Assembly: GCF_009766105.1 (NCBI RefSeq) | Contig: NZ_LMUH01000026.1 | Location: 123,860 to 187,859, forward strand | Source of the DNA: Granulicella sp. S156 | Lineage (GTDB): Bacteria; Acidobacteriota; Terriglobia; Terriglobales; Acidobacteriaceae | Reading direction: 5' to 3' | DNA: 64,000 nt | In this document: positions 42,155 to 50,988 of the stretch, one piece after another | Numbering within the stretch: position 1 is the first letter of the stretch | How the letters are laid out: each line of letters begins with the position of its first letter | Translations under genes and position numbers: made by a program | The notes under the pieces: generated by a model | Databases searched by the model: none | What the model saw: only the letters and a program-made list of their open reading frames with translations | Told to the model about the DNA's origin: nothing

Positions 42155-44188
42155 TTGTTGCCCCCTTCTCTAAGAATCCATTCGAGCCGACGCCGATTTC
42201 TCCAACAACTTGGCTTTGCCGGCATGGCGTCTTCTCTCCCTGTCAGTGCGTTCGCAGCGTCTCCTGGTCAGACGGCCTCTTCGTCCACTGGCGTAAAGAA
42301 TCGCGCACCTCTTGCACCGAATGCATTCTATTCACTACCGCTCGGCGCAGTTCGTCCCACGGGTTGGCTACGGTCGCAATTGGAGATTCAGGCGCAAGGG
42401 CTCGGCGGACATCTGGATGAAACCTGGCCTGACGTGGGTCCAAACAGCGGTTGGCTTGGTGGTTCGGGTGAGTCATGGGAGCGCGGGCCTTACTTTCTCG
42501 ATGGACTGACACCGCTCGCCTATCTTCTCGACGATGCGCGCCTGAAAGCAAAAGCGCAAAAATACATTGACTGGACGCTGAACAATCAACAACCCAGCGG
42601 CATGTTTGGGCCACATTCCAACGACGACTGGTGGCCGCGTATGGTCATGCTCAAGGCACTGACGCAGTATCAGGAAGCGACAGGCGATCCGCGAGTGATT
42701 CCCGCAATGCAACACTACTTCGACTATCAGCTCACAGCGCTGCCAACGAGGGGACTGAGCGATTGGGGCAAATTTCGCTGGCAGGACGAAGTGCTGAGCG
42801 TGATCTGGCTCTACAACCGCACAGGCAATCCCAGGCTGCTGGACCTCGTGCACTTGCTGCATACCCAAGGTCATGACTGGCTTGCCCAGTACGCGAACTT
42901 CCAATACAAGGACCGCATCACAGGAGAGAAAATTAGGTCAGAGGAAGAATCCGGGCACAAGGATTTCGGGTTGTCGACACACGGCGTAAATAATGGGCAA
43001 GCCATTAAGACAGGGGCTGTGTGGTCGTTGGTCTCCGGTTCGGAGTCTGACCGCAGAGGCGTGTCGCAGATGATAGCGGAGCTCGATAAGTATCATGGGT
43101 TGCCGAACGGAATGTTCTCGTGCGACGAGCATCTTGCAGGACCAAATCCATCCCAGGGATCCGAACTCTGTACGGTAGTCGAATACATGTTTTCGTTGGA
43201 GCAATCGCTGGGCATTCTCGGTGATCCTGTTCTTGGCGACCGTCTGGAGAAGCTTGCGTTCAATGCTTTGCCAGGAACGCTGACAGATGACATGTGGGCG
43301 CATCAGTACAACCAGGAGCCGAACCAGGTGGAGTGCAGCTTGCATCGCAAGCCCTGGACGACCGATGGCCCAGAATCGAACTTATTTGGACTGGAGCCGA
43401 ACTTCGGTTGTTGCACAGCAAACTTCCACCAGGGATGGCCGAAGTTTACTGCAAGCTTATTCATGCTGTCGCAGGACGATGGTGTCGTGGCCGCTGCCTA
43501 TGCGCCCTGCGAGATGCGCACGATGGTTCGCGACACTCCTGTGCACATAGTGGAGGAAACAAATTATCCTTTCCACGGCACTGTAAGCATCACGGTCAAT
43601 CCCGCATCCCCGCTTGCATTCCCGTTGTTGTTGCGAATTCCCGCGTGGGCTAAAGGTACAACTCTCACGGTGAATCGCCAGCAACAGCCCGCGCCTGAGT
43701 CAGGCACCTTTGCACGCATTGAGCGGAAGTGGAGAGCGGGTGATCGCGTTGAGATCGACTTTCATTTTGAGCCGAGAGTCTCTCAGGGTTTTCATGACTC
43801 TGTTGCCGTGGAACGTGGACCGCTGGTCTTCTCCTATGGAATCGGTGAAGATTGGCTTAAGCTGCGCGATCGAGGCATGACAGCCGACTGGCAGGTGTAT
43901 CCCACAACGCAGTGGAACTATGCGCTGTCGCTGGATGCTGCATCACCATCACACGGAATCGTTACAGTTGAAGACGAGATGCACGATCGCCCATTCAGCG
44001 CGAAAGGGGCTCCTGTTAAGCTTCATGTGAAGGGACGAAAAGTGTCGTCCTGGCAGGCTGAAGATGGAGTAGTTAATCCGGTCCCGCAAAGCCCCGTGAC
44101 CAGCGACCAATCCGAAGAGACGGTCACGCTGATTCCATATGCTGCTGCGAAGCTACGCATTACAGCATTTCCACAGTTAAAGACCTGA
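42155..44188 (+). CDS. Tat-exported GH127-type (DUF1680, beta-L-arabinofuranosidase-like) enzyme
   Basis: 677 residues from TTG 42155, six bases after AGGAG. A twin-arginine signal (SSRRRFLQQLGFAGMASSLP) directs folded export. The (alpha/alpha)6 domain of GH127 follows: FYSLPLGAVRPTGWLRSQLE, SGESWERGPYFLDGLTPLAY, and the metal/nucleophile region NQVECSLH with FGCCTANFHQGWPKF, which holds the conserved Cys residues. A C-terminal beta-sandwich ends the protein. The family removes beta-L-arabinofuranose from plant or extensin-type glycans via a zinc-bound Cys. Position behind the sensor genes suggests it is their target. Confidence 0.9.
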   Translation: MLPPSLRIHSSRRRFLQQLGFAGMASSLPVSAFAASPGQTASSSTGVKNRAPLAPNAFYSLPLGAVRPTGWLRSQLEIQAQGLGGHLDETWPDVGPNSGWLGGSGESWERGPYFLDGLTPLAYLLDDARLKAKAQKYIDWTLNNQQPSGMFGPHSNDDWWPRMVMLKALTQYQEATGDPRVIPAMQHYFDYQLTALPTRGLSDWGKFRWQDEVLSVIWLYNRTGNPRLLDLVHLLHTQGHDWLAQYANFQYKDRITGEKIRSEEESGHKDFGLSTHGVNNGQAIKTGAVWSLVSGSESDRRGVSQMIAELDKYHGLPNGMFSCDEHLAGPNPSQGSELCTVVEYMFSLEQSLGILGDPVLGDRLEKLAFNALPGTLTDDMWAHQYNQEPNQVECSLHRKPWTTDGPESNLFGLEPNFGCCTANFHQGWPKFTASLFMLSQDDGVVAAAYAPCEMRTMVRDTPVHIVEETNYPFHGTVSITVNPASPLAFPLLLRIPAWAKGTTLTVNRQQQPAPESGTFARIERKWRAGDRVEIDFHFEPRVSQGFHDSVAVERGPLVFSYGIGEDWLKLRDRGMTADWQVYPTTQWNYALSLDAASPSHGIVTVEDEMHDRPFSAKGAPVKLHVKGRKVSSWQAEDGVVNPVPQSPVTSDQSEETVTLIPYAAAKLRITAFPQLKT

Positions 44189-44486
44189 ATATTCTGAGTT
44201 CAAAGAAGTTGGGATGGATGTTTCTCACAGAGCAGAAATCCAGCAATGACAGTGGCGCATGTACTTACGAAATCCCGGCGGTTTATTCACCCCAAACGAG
44301 AGACTGCACTTCTCGCTTGGCTGCTCCTAACCGGAAGTGTTTCATCACCTAGTTTGCGCGGAGATTCCGGTCAAGAGTGCGCTAGCCTTTTGTAGTCGGG
44401 ATATTTCAGCAACGATGTTTTCGAGCAAGGGTCTCTCCCCCCTTCCATCAGTTTTGTCAGATCGCGACGCCTGTCTTCCCATCCTC
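44189..44486. other. Intergenic stretch after the GH127 gene
   Basis: About 300 bp with no gene seen; ends at the convergent hairpin. Confidence 0.4.
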
Positions 44487-44521
44487 GGCAGTGGCTCGCA
44501 CATGTGGTGCGAGCCACTGCC
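44487..44521. terminator. 15-bp hairpin between convergent genes
   Basis: GGCAGTGGCTCGCAC and GTGCGAGCCACTGCC with a 5-nt loop, between the GH127 gene and the 3' end of the SDR gene. Probably a bidirectional terminator. Confidence 0.7.
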
Positions 44522-44567
44522 TGCTCACCCCACGTGCCATGATATCGGTCGCGTGAAATGCCTACTG

Positions 44568-45569
44568 CTAAACATTGTTGGCACTGTCACCGCCCGTTAC
44601 ATCGTAGGTTGCTCCTGACACCATTCGTGCGGCATCAGATGCGAGGAATACTATAACCGGTGCCATCTCTGCCGGATCGATCCACGGCACACCCAAAATT
44701 GATTTGCTCTGCAGTACTTTACGAGCCGTTTCTTCGTCCATGGCTTTGTCCCCCGTTGGTGTGCGTCCCGCCACCTGCAGCGCTTGCTCATATCGCTCTT
44801 CATGGCGCGTGAGTGGTGTATCGATGAGTCCTGGAGCAAGGCAGTTCACCGTGATGCCATGCGGACCCAGTTCCATTGCTGCAGACTTCATCAAGCCGAT
44901 GATGCCCCACTTCGATGCTGAATAAGCAGAACCGTTCAAAGTACCGTGCCGTCCCTGAGTGGATGTAGTCATGATGATCCGGCCGTGTTCCTGTTGCACC
45001 ATATACGGCGCAAACGCTCGTAGAGCGTTTGCTGTCCCCGTCAGATTCACGTCGATCTGTATGTGCCAATCAGGATCTTCCATCTCAAGTAATGGACGGA
45101 ACGCTTGGATACCAGCATTGGCAAACAAGATGTCAATGTGTCCAAACTCAGCGTTGATCTTCTCTGCGGCTCTGCGCAGTGCAGGGAGGTCGCGCTGGTC
45201 CAGCACAAAGCTTCTCCACTGGACGCCTTCGCTCTTGACCATTTCACCGGTTTGGTCGAGTTCGGCACGGCTAGCAGGTTCTACTCCCGAACGGGGATCG
45301 ACGACGGCACAGATGTCGATCCCAACCACGTTAGCTCCGCTATGTGCCAAGGCGACTGCAGCTGCGCGTCCAATCCCTCGCGCTGCTCCAGTGACTACAG
45401 CCACTCTGCCATTGAGAATCCGTCCCCAAGGTTCTGCCTTCGCCTGCGTCATCTGCCCCTCCATGTTTCTTGTCAGTGCAACCGCGCTCAGCGCTGCTGA
45501 CCCGGCTGCCAGGAAAAACCTGCGCGATATGATCGCCTTTGCTGACTCTTGCTTTCCATTTGATTGCAT
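44568..45569 (-). CDS. SDR with a twin-arginine signal
   Basis: 333 residues. The N-terminus has AIISRRFFLAAGSAALSAVALT, a good Tat signal, followed by a complete classical SDR: VVTGAARGIGRAAA, VVGIDI (Asp suggests NAD), FANAGIQ, Ser in MTTSTQGRHG, YSASK and a C-terminal ATYDVTGGDSANNV. Export of a folded, nucleotide-loaded dehydrogenase by Tat would explain the signal (compare glucose-fructose oxidoreductase). Alternatively the N-terminus is only a membrane anchor. Neighbouring minus-strand genes also encode exported carbohydrate oxidoreductases. Confidence 0.9.
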   Translation of the reverse strand: MQSNGKQESAKAIISRRFFLAAGSAALSAVALTRNMEGQMTQAKAEPWGRILNGRVAVVTGAARGIGRAAAVALAHSGANVVGIDICAVVDPRSGVEPASRAELDQTGEMVKSEGVQWRSFVLDQRDLPALRRAAEKINAEFGHIDILFANAGIQAFRPLLEMEDPDWHIQIDVNLTGTANALRAFAPYMVQQEHGRIIMTTSTQGRHGTLNGSAYSASKWGIIGLMKSAAMELGPHGITVNCLAPGLIDTPLTRHEERYEQALQVAGRTPTGDKAMDEETARKVLQSKSILGVPWIDPAEMAPVIVFLASDAARMVSGATYDVTGGDSANNV

Positions 45570-45802
45570 AAAGCGCCTCTACTGTTTCTCGCTAATGGGT
45601 GATGTTACTCAAAGACCTATAGCGTGCTGCTGATCGGGTGCAAATGACATAAACGCGCTCGTGGGCAAGGTTGTAATCCAGAGAAATCAAGAAATGTGTC
45701 TCTTACTACGAACGCCTTTCCAGTTGTTTTATCCTCGTGATTTCTAGAATTGCGGGGGTTATTGTATTGATTCCATTGAGGATTGCCCCTGCTGATCCTA
45801 TT
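45570..45802. other. Promoter region of the Tat-SDR gene and 3' spacer of the cupin gene
   Basis: No gene is seen; A/T-rich near 45700-45760. Confidence 0.4.
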
Positions 45803-46261
45803 TCAGTATTCAGACTTCTCGCCTGTTGCAGGGACTGAGGTCGGAACGCCCGGGGTCCCGGCATAGGTGATGAGTAGCACGGTGGGTTCATCACCCGACT
45901 CGCCCCGATGCACATCGTCTACTGACTCTCCTACCGCCTGTCCCTGATGAACGATGTGAGTCTTGCCGCTGGCTTTGTCATGCAGCGTAAGAGTGCCCGA
46001 AAGCACATAGACGACATTTGGGAATGGATGCGTGTGCCATGGCAGGGCCGTGTGGGGTGCGATGGTCAGCTTGATCGTCGTTAGTTGTGGCTGACCCGTG
46101 GGGTAGTGTGTGTAGGGCTTGCCGTTCCACGATTGGGTTGTCTGCAGCAGGATCTCGCGGTGACCGCTTGCAACGCTATTCGCGCCGGTTTGAGCGAGTA
46201 CGGCCGTCATAGATGCTACGGCGATGGCGGTAATTCCAAGGTTGCGGTACTTAGAAATCAT
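45803..46261 (-). CDS. Exported cupin-domain protein
   Basis: 152 residues from the ATG of MISKYRNLG, nine bases after GGAG; an ATG five codons earlier has no ribosome site. Signal peptide GITAIAVASMTAVLAQT. Cupin motif 1 is LPWHTHPFPNVVYVLSG, with HxH and later residues; motif 2 (GESVDDVHRGESGD) retains one His. Ends TGEKSEY. It follows the sorbosone-dehydrogenase-like gene by 28 bp and is probably co-transcribed. Such periplasmic cupins may bind metals or sugars. Confidence 0.85.
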   Translation of the reverse strand: MISKYRNLGITAIAVASMTAVLAQTGANSVASGHREILLQTTQSWNGKPYTHYPTGQPQLTTIKLTIAPHTALPWHTHPFPNVVYVLSGTLTLHDKASGKTHIVHQGQAVGESVDDVHRGESGDEPTVLLITYAGTPGVPTSVPATGEKSEY

Positions 46262-46289
46262 GTCGTTGGTCTCCATGTGCGTGAGATGA

Positions 46290-47678
46290 CTATTTGCCGG
46301 TGTAAGACACACGCCAAACGCTGCGAGAGCCGTCATCTGTAACGTAGAGGGCGCCATCGTGACCCACGGTTACTCCTACGGGTCGGCCCCAGACCTGCCC
46401 ATCTGCAGTGACGAACCCGGTAAGAAAATCCTCGTACTCGCCGGTGGCTTTGCCGTTCTGCATGGGAATCCGAATCACCTCGTAGCCTCCGCGATTGGCG
46501 CGGTTCCAGGACCCGTGTTCGGCTGCGAATCCGTCGCCGTCGTATTGGGACGGGAAGTCGGATTTACTGGTGGGATAGAAGGTCATTCCGAGCGAGGCCA
46601 TGTGGGGTTGAACCAGGACATCGGGAGTAATGACTTTGGACTGGAGTTCAGGATGGGTGCCCATGAGGCGCGGGTCCTGATGACCTCCCATATAGAACCA
46701 GGGCCAACCATAGAAGCCACCTTCTTTGACCGAAGTTACATAGTCCGGCACAAGATTGTTCCCCAGAGCGTCACGCTCGTTCGTGGAGCACCAGAGCTGA
46801 TGGGTCACCGAGTTGATCGCCTCGCCGACGCAGTTCCGAATGCCGTAAGCGTACACTTCGACAAATTTGCCCGCGGGGGTGTACTCCAGCACATCCGCCC
46901 GATGGAACTCTTTAGGATGCGTGTCAGGATCGTCGGCATTCGATCCACTTCCAACGGACACCAGCATATGTTTGCCGTCGGCAGAGAAGACGACATCCCG
47001 CGTCCAATGGCCACCACCACGGAGTTGAGCATAGCCGGGGAGATCGGGCACGATAGTCTCAGGCTCGCGCGCGGCCTTTAGCTCTCCGGACTTGTAGGCG
47101 AATCGAACGACGGTCGTGGCATTTCCGACGTAGATCCACTTAGGATTTGCACCAGCGGGATAAAACGCTATGCCAAAGGGATGATCGAGGCCCGTAGCGA
47201 AGGTGCTGATGGTCGCTGCCTTACCCGCATCCGTGATGCCGCGCAGCACCAGTATGGAACCAGCCTGCGAGTCTGCCACGAAGAGATCGCCATTCGGCGC
47301 CGTGTGGATGATGCGGGGCATCACGAAGGTTCCAGAGGTCGGACCGTGTATCTCTTTCGTGTTTTCGGATCGCTGCATAGGAGTGGCTGCGTCACCGCCC
47401 GCATAGAGCTGGACCGTAAAACCGGCAGGGGCAATGGGCCACGCGCCCTCAGGCCTTTGGACAAGCTTGGGACCGTTGTCTACAGACTCGGATGGTTTCG
47501 GCTCTGGGAGATCTGCCACCGTGATCTTTCGCCGAACGCCCGGCTTCTGTTGCGCGTAGCCGGCAAAGGCGGCTTGACCGGTGATCGTCTGCTGGGCGTG
47601 GAGTACAGACGGAAGCAGCGCGGTGAAGGCGAAAAGGGCTAATGCGTGAATCTTTGCGAAGCGTGAACGTCTCATCAT
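46290..47678 (-). CDS. PQQ-type sugar dehydrogenase, sorbosone dehydrogenase family
   Basis: 462 residues from the ATG after GGAGATAAGA; the frame extends upstream through the cloverleaf repeat but that part is not coding. Signal peptide IHALALFAFTALLPSVLHAQ. The six-bladed beta-propeller is shown by GFTVQLYAGG, TFVMPRIIHTAPNGDLFVAD, FATGLDHPFGIAFYP, GGGHWTRDVVFSADGKHMLV, YGIRNCVGEAINSVTHQLWC and EGGFYGWPWFYMG. The family oxidises sugars or aldoses in the periplasm with PQQ. Downstream is a cupin gene. Confidence 0.9.
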   Translation of the reverse strand: MMRRSRFAKIHALALFAFTALLPSVLHAQQTITGQAAFAGYAQQKPGVRRKITVADLPEPKPSESVDNGPKLVQRPEGAWPIAPAGFTVQLYAGGDAATPMQRSENTKEIHGPTSGTFVMPRIIHTAPNGDLFVADSQAGSILVLRGITDAGKAATISTFATGLDHPFGIAFYPAGANPKWIYVGNATTVVRFAYKSGELKAAREPETIVPDLPGYAQLRGGGHWTRDVVFSADGKHMLVSVGSGSNADDPDTHPKEFHRADVLEYTPAGKFVEVYAYGIRNCVGEAINSVTHQLWCSTNERDALGNNLVPDYVTSVKEGGFYGWPWFYMGGHQDPRLMGTHPELQSKVITPDVLVQPHMASLGMTFYPTSKSDFPSQYDGDGFAAEHGSWNRANRGGYEVIRIPMQNGKATGEYEDFLTGFVTADGQVWGRPVGVTVGHDGALYVTDDGSRSVWRVSYTGK

Positions 47679-47728
47679 TCTTATCTCCAGATCTGTATTT
47701 TGGCGACAGTCGATCGTGTGATGGCTTA

Positions 47729-47838
47729 GAGCAGAACCCCTAGTACTGTTTCCCGGAAAGAGCTTGGGAGGGGAGCCTTCCTGGGGAAAAGCGCCGTCCA
47801 AAGGATCGCCTTTGGGGATGCCTATAGGGGTTCTGCTC
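47729..47838. repeat. 110-bp cloverleaf-forming element (copy 2)
   Basis: Outer arms GAGCAGAACCCCTA (47729-47742) and TAGGGGTTCTGCTC (47825-47838) pair over 14 bp. Inside are TTTCCC/GGGAAA (47749-47754 with 47784-47789), extended by GGAA/TTCC, and CCAAAGG/CCTTTGG (47798-47815, 4-nt loop). Ends and architecture match the element at 19880-19990, while the interior sequence differs. Confidence 0.75.
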
Positions 47839-47854
47839 CAGCTTTGGCCGCATT

Positions 47855-48748
47855 TCAACCACGCAGACTTGCGGGAGGATGGTTGACAGCGGCCAACTTG
47901 TCATACGCAGCCTGAGGTAGTTCAAGGCTCGCAGCAGCGATGTTCTCTTCCAGGTGCTTGACCGAGGACGTTCCGGGAATAGGCAGGATCACTTTGGAAC
48001 GTTTGAGCAGCCACGCCAAGGCGACCTGCAACGGAGTCGCATCAAGATCGTTTGCGACCTGCTTGATGGCGTCATGGGCCTCCTTTGCCTGACCGAGCGG
48101 AGCCCACGGAAGGAACGCGATGTCGTTCTGCGCGCAGTAGTCGACGATGAAGTCCGATTCGCGATCAGCGAAGCTGTAGCGGTTCTGCACGGAGACAATC
48201 GGTACGATCCTGCGAGCCCTCTGCACATGTTCGCGCGTCACATTCGAGAGCGCGACATGGCGAATTTTACCCTGCGCGCGCAATCTGGCGAGTGCTTCTA
48301 CCGATGCCTCGAAAGACACAGCATTGTCGGGAGCGTGCAGTTGATAGACATCGATATGGTCCAGACGCAGGCGCTTCAGGCTTCCCTCGAGTGCTTTGGT
48401 GAGATGTTCCGGGCTGGCATTGTGTGTCCATTGGCCGGGGCCAGGACGCTCCCATCCACCTTTGGTTGCGATCACTAATCCAGCTGGATAGGGGTAGAGT
48501 GCCTCTGCGATGAACTCTTCGGAGGTGCCAGGGCCGTAGGAGTCGGCCGTGTCGATCAGATTTACTCCGAGTTCAACCGCACGCCGAAGGGTCGCAACGG
48601 ACGCAGCTCTGTCTGCGGGAGGTCCCCATACGCCTGCCCCTGTGATCCGCATCGCTCCATAACCCAGGCGGTTGACCGTGAGATCGCCGCCGATGGAAAA
48701 CGTGCCGGCAGCTGCTGCTGAAAGAATCTGTTCCTCATTCGTAATCAT
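47855..48748 (-). CDS. Aldo/keto reductase
   Basis: 297 residues from ATG 48748, after AAAAGGAGCAGTCTC. TIM-barrel AKR motifs: NRLGYGAMRITG, NLIDTADSYGPGTSEE (catalytic Asp, Tyr), VIATKGGW (Lys), DVYQLHAPD (His), VQNRYSFADR and ILPIPGTSSVKHLEENI for NADPH binding. The catalytic tetrad is complete and no export signal is present, so it acts in the cytosol. It follows the cupin gene 48807-49313 by 58 bp and should share its promoter and TetR operator. Confidence 0.93.
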   Translation of the reverse strand: MITNEEQILSAAAAGTFSIGGDLTVNRLGYGAMRITGAGVWGPPADRAASVATLRRAVELGVNLIDTADSYGPGTSEEFIAEALYPYPAGLVIATKGGWERPGPGQWTHNASPEHLTKALEGSLKRLRLDHIDVYQLHAPDNAVSFEASVEALARLRAQGKIRHVALSNVTREHVQRARRIVPIVSVQNRYSFADRESDFIVDYCAQNDIAFLPWAPLGQAKEAHDAIKQVANDLDATPLQVALAWLLKRSKVILPIPGTSSVKHLEENIAAASLELPQAAYDKLAAVNHPPASLRG

Positions 48749-48806
48749 GAGACTGCTCCTTTTCGTGTTGAGAATCTGGAAGGAATGACCAACCCACGAT
48801 TTGTGC

Positions 48807-49313
48807 TCAGGCGGTGGGCCAGAAATCGTCAGGCAGATTGACAACGATCGGCTCTGACGTACTTCGTACAACGACCCATCGAAAGGGTTGTTCCTTCGAA
48901 GGGTTGAGTTCCTGATGGGGCAACCAAGCCGGCACATGTAGAAAATCGCCCGCTCGAACAGTGGCGGAGTGTTCTCCGAAGTCACCCCACCGCACCGTAG
49001 CCTCTCCTTCAAGGACGTAGACAACGGTGTCCTGTTCGCCATGGTGGTGAATGCCGGTCTTCCCTGAAGGCTCGACCACAAAGATGCCTGCCCATAGCGA
49101 GGAGAGAATTCCATTCATGGCTGCAATGGCGGACATCCTTAGCGAACCTGACGTCTGCTGCGTTTCGGTGCTCAGTCCAGCGGGGTGCACAACGCTGATC
49201 GTCGAATTCGGAATTCCATCCCGGTCAGATCCCATCCGAATAGCGACTCCACTCTGCAGAGCAAAGGGGTCTGCTATCGGGCGAGTGAGCGAATCATTGG
49301 ATTTGTTTTCCAT
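48807..49313 (-). CDS. Cupin-domain protein (ChrR-like)
   Basis: 168 residues after AGGAGATCAG. The N-terminal half is poorly characterised; the C-terminal half is a cupin with HHHGEQDTVVYVLEGE (metal ligands His-His-Gln) and DFLHVPAWLPHQELN (last His). Cytosolic. It is the first gene of a unit with the aldo/keto reductase. Its promoter carries the 21-bp operator shared with the NIPSNAP/TetR region (53607-53627), so the TetR protein encoded at 53783 likely controls it. Confidence 0.87.
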   Translation of the reverse strand: MENKSNDSLTRPIADPFALQSGVAIRMGSDRDGIPNSTISVVHPAGLSTETQQTSGSLRMSAIAAMNGILSSLWAGIFVVEPSGKTGIHHHGEQDTVVYVLEGEATVRWGDFGEHSATVRAGDFLHVPAWLPHQELNPSKEQPFRWVVVRSTSEPIVVNLPDDFWPTA

Positions 49314-49353
49314 CTGATCTCCTGATCAGTTCGCTATTGTCCGGCGAACTAAC

Positions 49354-49374
49354 TGTACTGTACCGTACATTACA
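49354..49374 (-). promoter_or_regulatory. TetR-type operator of the cupin/AKR unit
   Basis: A 21-bp near-perfect palindrome with half-site TGTAnnGTAC mirrored about a central base, 41 bp before the start. It matches the site at 53607-53627 at 19 of 21 positions, and flanking promoter sequence (TTCGCTATT) is shared too. Confidence 0.8.
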
Positions 49375-49600
49375 ATCAGATGCGCTCAATATCAAGTTCG
49401 ACGCACCAATAATCCAGGGAGTCTCATAAGTTAGGGCTGGAAGAATTGGCCTTTAAGCAGGGAATCCCTCCGTCCCGCACCGCTAAAGCGTCACGGTTTG
49501 AGCTCCTCGCTATTCTGAACATCCTCATTCTTCAACGAATTAGCGACTCACCACACCAGGGAGCTTTTTATAGCAAAGCGCTTAGTGGTGGTTCTCTGAC

Positions 49601-50032
49601 TCACTTATCAAGTCGATCTGGACGTTCAGGATGTGAAGGGACTGGATTGGCGCCTGGGGAGGATTCAGTATTTCCGGAGGTGCGCAGCTGTTGATTCTTC
49701 AGCAATAGATCGGCAATGATGAGTTGCAGTCCTTCGGTTTTTTGCCGCCAGAATGCGGCATCTTTCTGAGGCTCTGGAGTTGCCGGGGATTCATAGGCGA
49801 TGGCCTCCTGGCTGGGTACGCCCAATTCAGCCGTGTCGCCCGTAGATACGGAGACAGTTGGTGAGGGGGCGTCGCTGCGCTTGAGAAGGCGATCGGCTGA
49901 AACATAGCCCGTACTCATCGCTACGATGAGGAGAGCGCCGATGATCGCCTGAGGAGCCAGTGAGGGAACGCCGGTACCTCTCGAAGCTGCACCGATGGCG
50001 AATGCGACGATAAACGCGATCAGGATTTTCAT
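49601..50032 (-). CDS. XapX/DUF1427-type membrane protein
   Basis: 143 residues after AAGGAGGAGCAG. Two N-terminal membrane helices form the XapX/DUF1427 pattern (IAFIVAFAIGAASRGTGVPS and LAPQAIIGALLIVAMSTGYV), followed by a hydrophilic tail with a possible short coiled coil (FWRQKTEGLQLIIADLLLKN). It is the last gene of a three-gene unit with an FMN reductase and an outer-membrane-type protein. Stand-alone XapX proteins are of unknown function. Confidence 0.7.
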   Translation of the reverse strand: MKILIAFIVAFAIGAASRGTGVPSLAPQAIIGALLIVAMSTGYVSADRLLKRSDAPSPTVSVSTGDTAELGVPSQEAIAYESPATPEPQKDAAFWRQKTEGLQLIIADLLLKNQQLRTSGNTESSPGANPVPSHPERPDRLDK

Positions 50033-50070
50033 CTGCTCCTCCTTAAAGTATTTGAAGCCTTAGGTTTCGT

Positions 50071-50979
50071 TCAGAAGACCTTTTCTACCCTCAGTACGAG
50101 CTTGTTTCCCTCGGGTCGATTCTTAACGCCAAACTCGTGATATCCATTCGCATAGAAGAACCATTTCCCTGAGTTCCAGACCATGCCCGGACCGATCGCC
50201 GCTACTTGCTCCGGAGAGTTCCGAAGTGGGATGCCATGGATGCGGCCATCCGTGATCTGCCGGAGATAGTAGGCGTTTGGGCCGAGCCAGAGATGTTTGC
50301 CAAAGTTGTACGCAGTGGTGGCGTTGAAGTGGATTGCCTGGCCTGCCTGCATCGATTGAGCGCCTGTTGCGGATGGCGGACTATCGTTCGTCGAATTCCA
50401 GAGATAGTGAACGCGCCAGCTGGTCTCGATACGTTTGGCTGGGAACGCGGTAATCGCGTAATACGGATGAACCGTAAAGGCATTCGCGCCGATATTTACC
50501 GCGGAAGATCGTGTGTATGCGCCCACGGGCAGATCAAAATCGAAGACGACTCTCTGGTCGATAGGGACATTGCCAATCTTTCGCTCGCCCCATTGAAGGA
50601 TGAAGGGAGACACTGTGAACGCTCCCCAGCCGCCGGATTGTCCCATGCTGCCGGCATTGACGTGTGCTGCAGATGCCACTACTTCCGTGCCGTACCAACC
50701 ACCCAGGATTGTCTTATGAGTAATCCATGCGACGTGGGTCAGTTGGCTGATGCTGTTAACCGTGCCAGTCCCTGAGACCGTATTTCCTGAGCCGTCTACG
50801 ATCGTTCCTTCATGCGCGCCGTCCCCAATCTCTTCAATGACCCCGCCAGGCCCGGCGATACCGTCGAGGAAGCTGGTGTCACCCAGGTTCACAGCCGGCT
50901 CAGCGACGTGCGTCTGCGCGACGAGTGGAGTTGCCGAGAGGAGTATCAGAAAAAGAACGTATTGGAGCGGCTTGAGCAT
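50071..50979 (-). CDS. Outer-membrane channel-like protein (SphA/MetA-type)
   Basis: 302 residues with a signal peptide (YVLFLILLSATPLVAQT). The body has alternating beta pattern with glycine and aromatic girdles and ends in RVEKVF (terminal Phe), as in outer-membrane beta-barrels. Segments LGGWYGTEVVASAAHVN, VFDFDLPVGAY, HPYYAITAFPAKRIETSWRV and LGPNAYYLRQITDG fit the phenol_MetA_deg/SphA family, linked to uptake of hydrophobic aromatic compounds. Start is 9 bp from the FMN reductase stop; same operon. Confidence 0.82.
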   Translation of the reverse strand: MLKPLQYVLFLILLSATPLVAQTHVAEPAVNLGDTSFLDGIAGPGGVIEEIGDGAHEGTIVDGSGNTVSGTGTVNSISQLTHVAWITHKTILGGWYGTEVVASAAHVNAGSMGQSGGWGAFTVSPFILQWGERKIGNVPIDQRVVFDFDLPVGAYTRSSAVNIGANAFTVHPYYAITAFPAKRIETSWRVHYLWNSTNDSPPSATGAQSMQAGQAIHFNATTAYNFGKHLWLGPNAYYLRQITDGRIHGIPLRNSPEQVAAIGPGMVWNSGKWFFYANGYHEFGVKNRPEGNKLVLRVEKVF

Positions 50980-50988
50980 GATCCTCTC

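Noticed and set aside
49446..49694. 82-codon plus-strand frame opposite the end of the XapX gene
   Set aside because: Overlaps a better supported gene on the other strand and lacks recognisable features.
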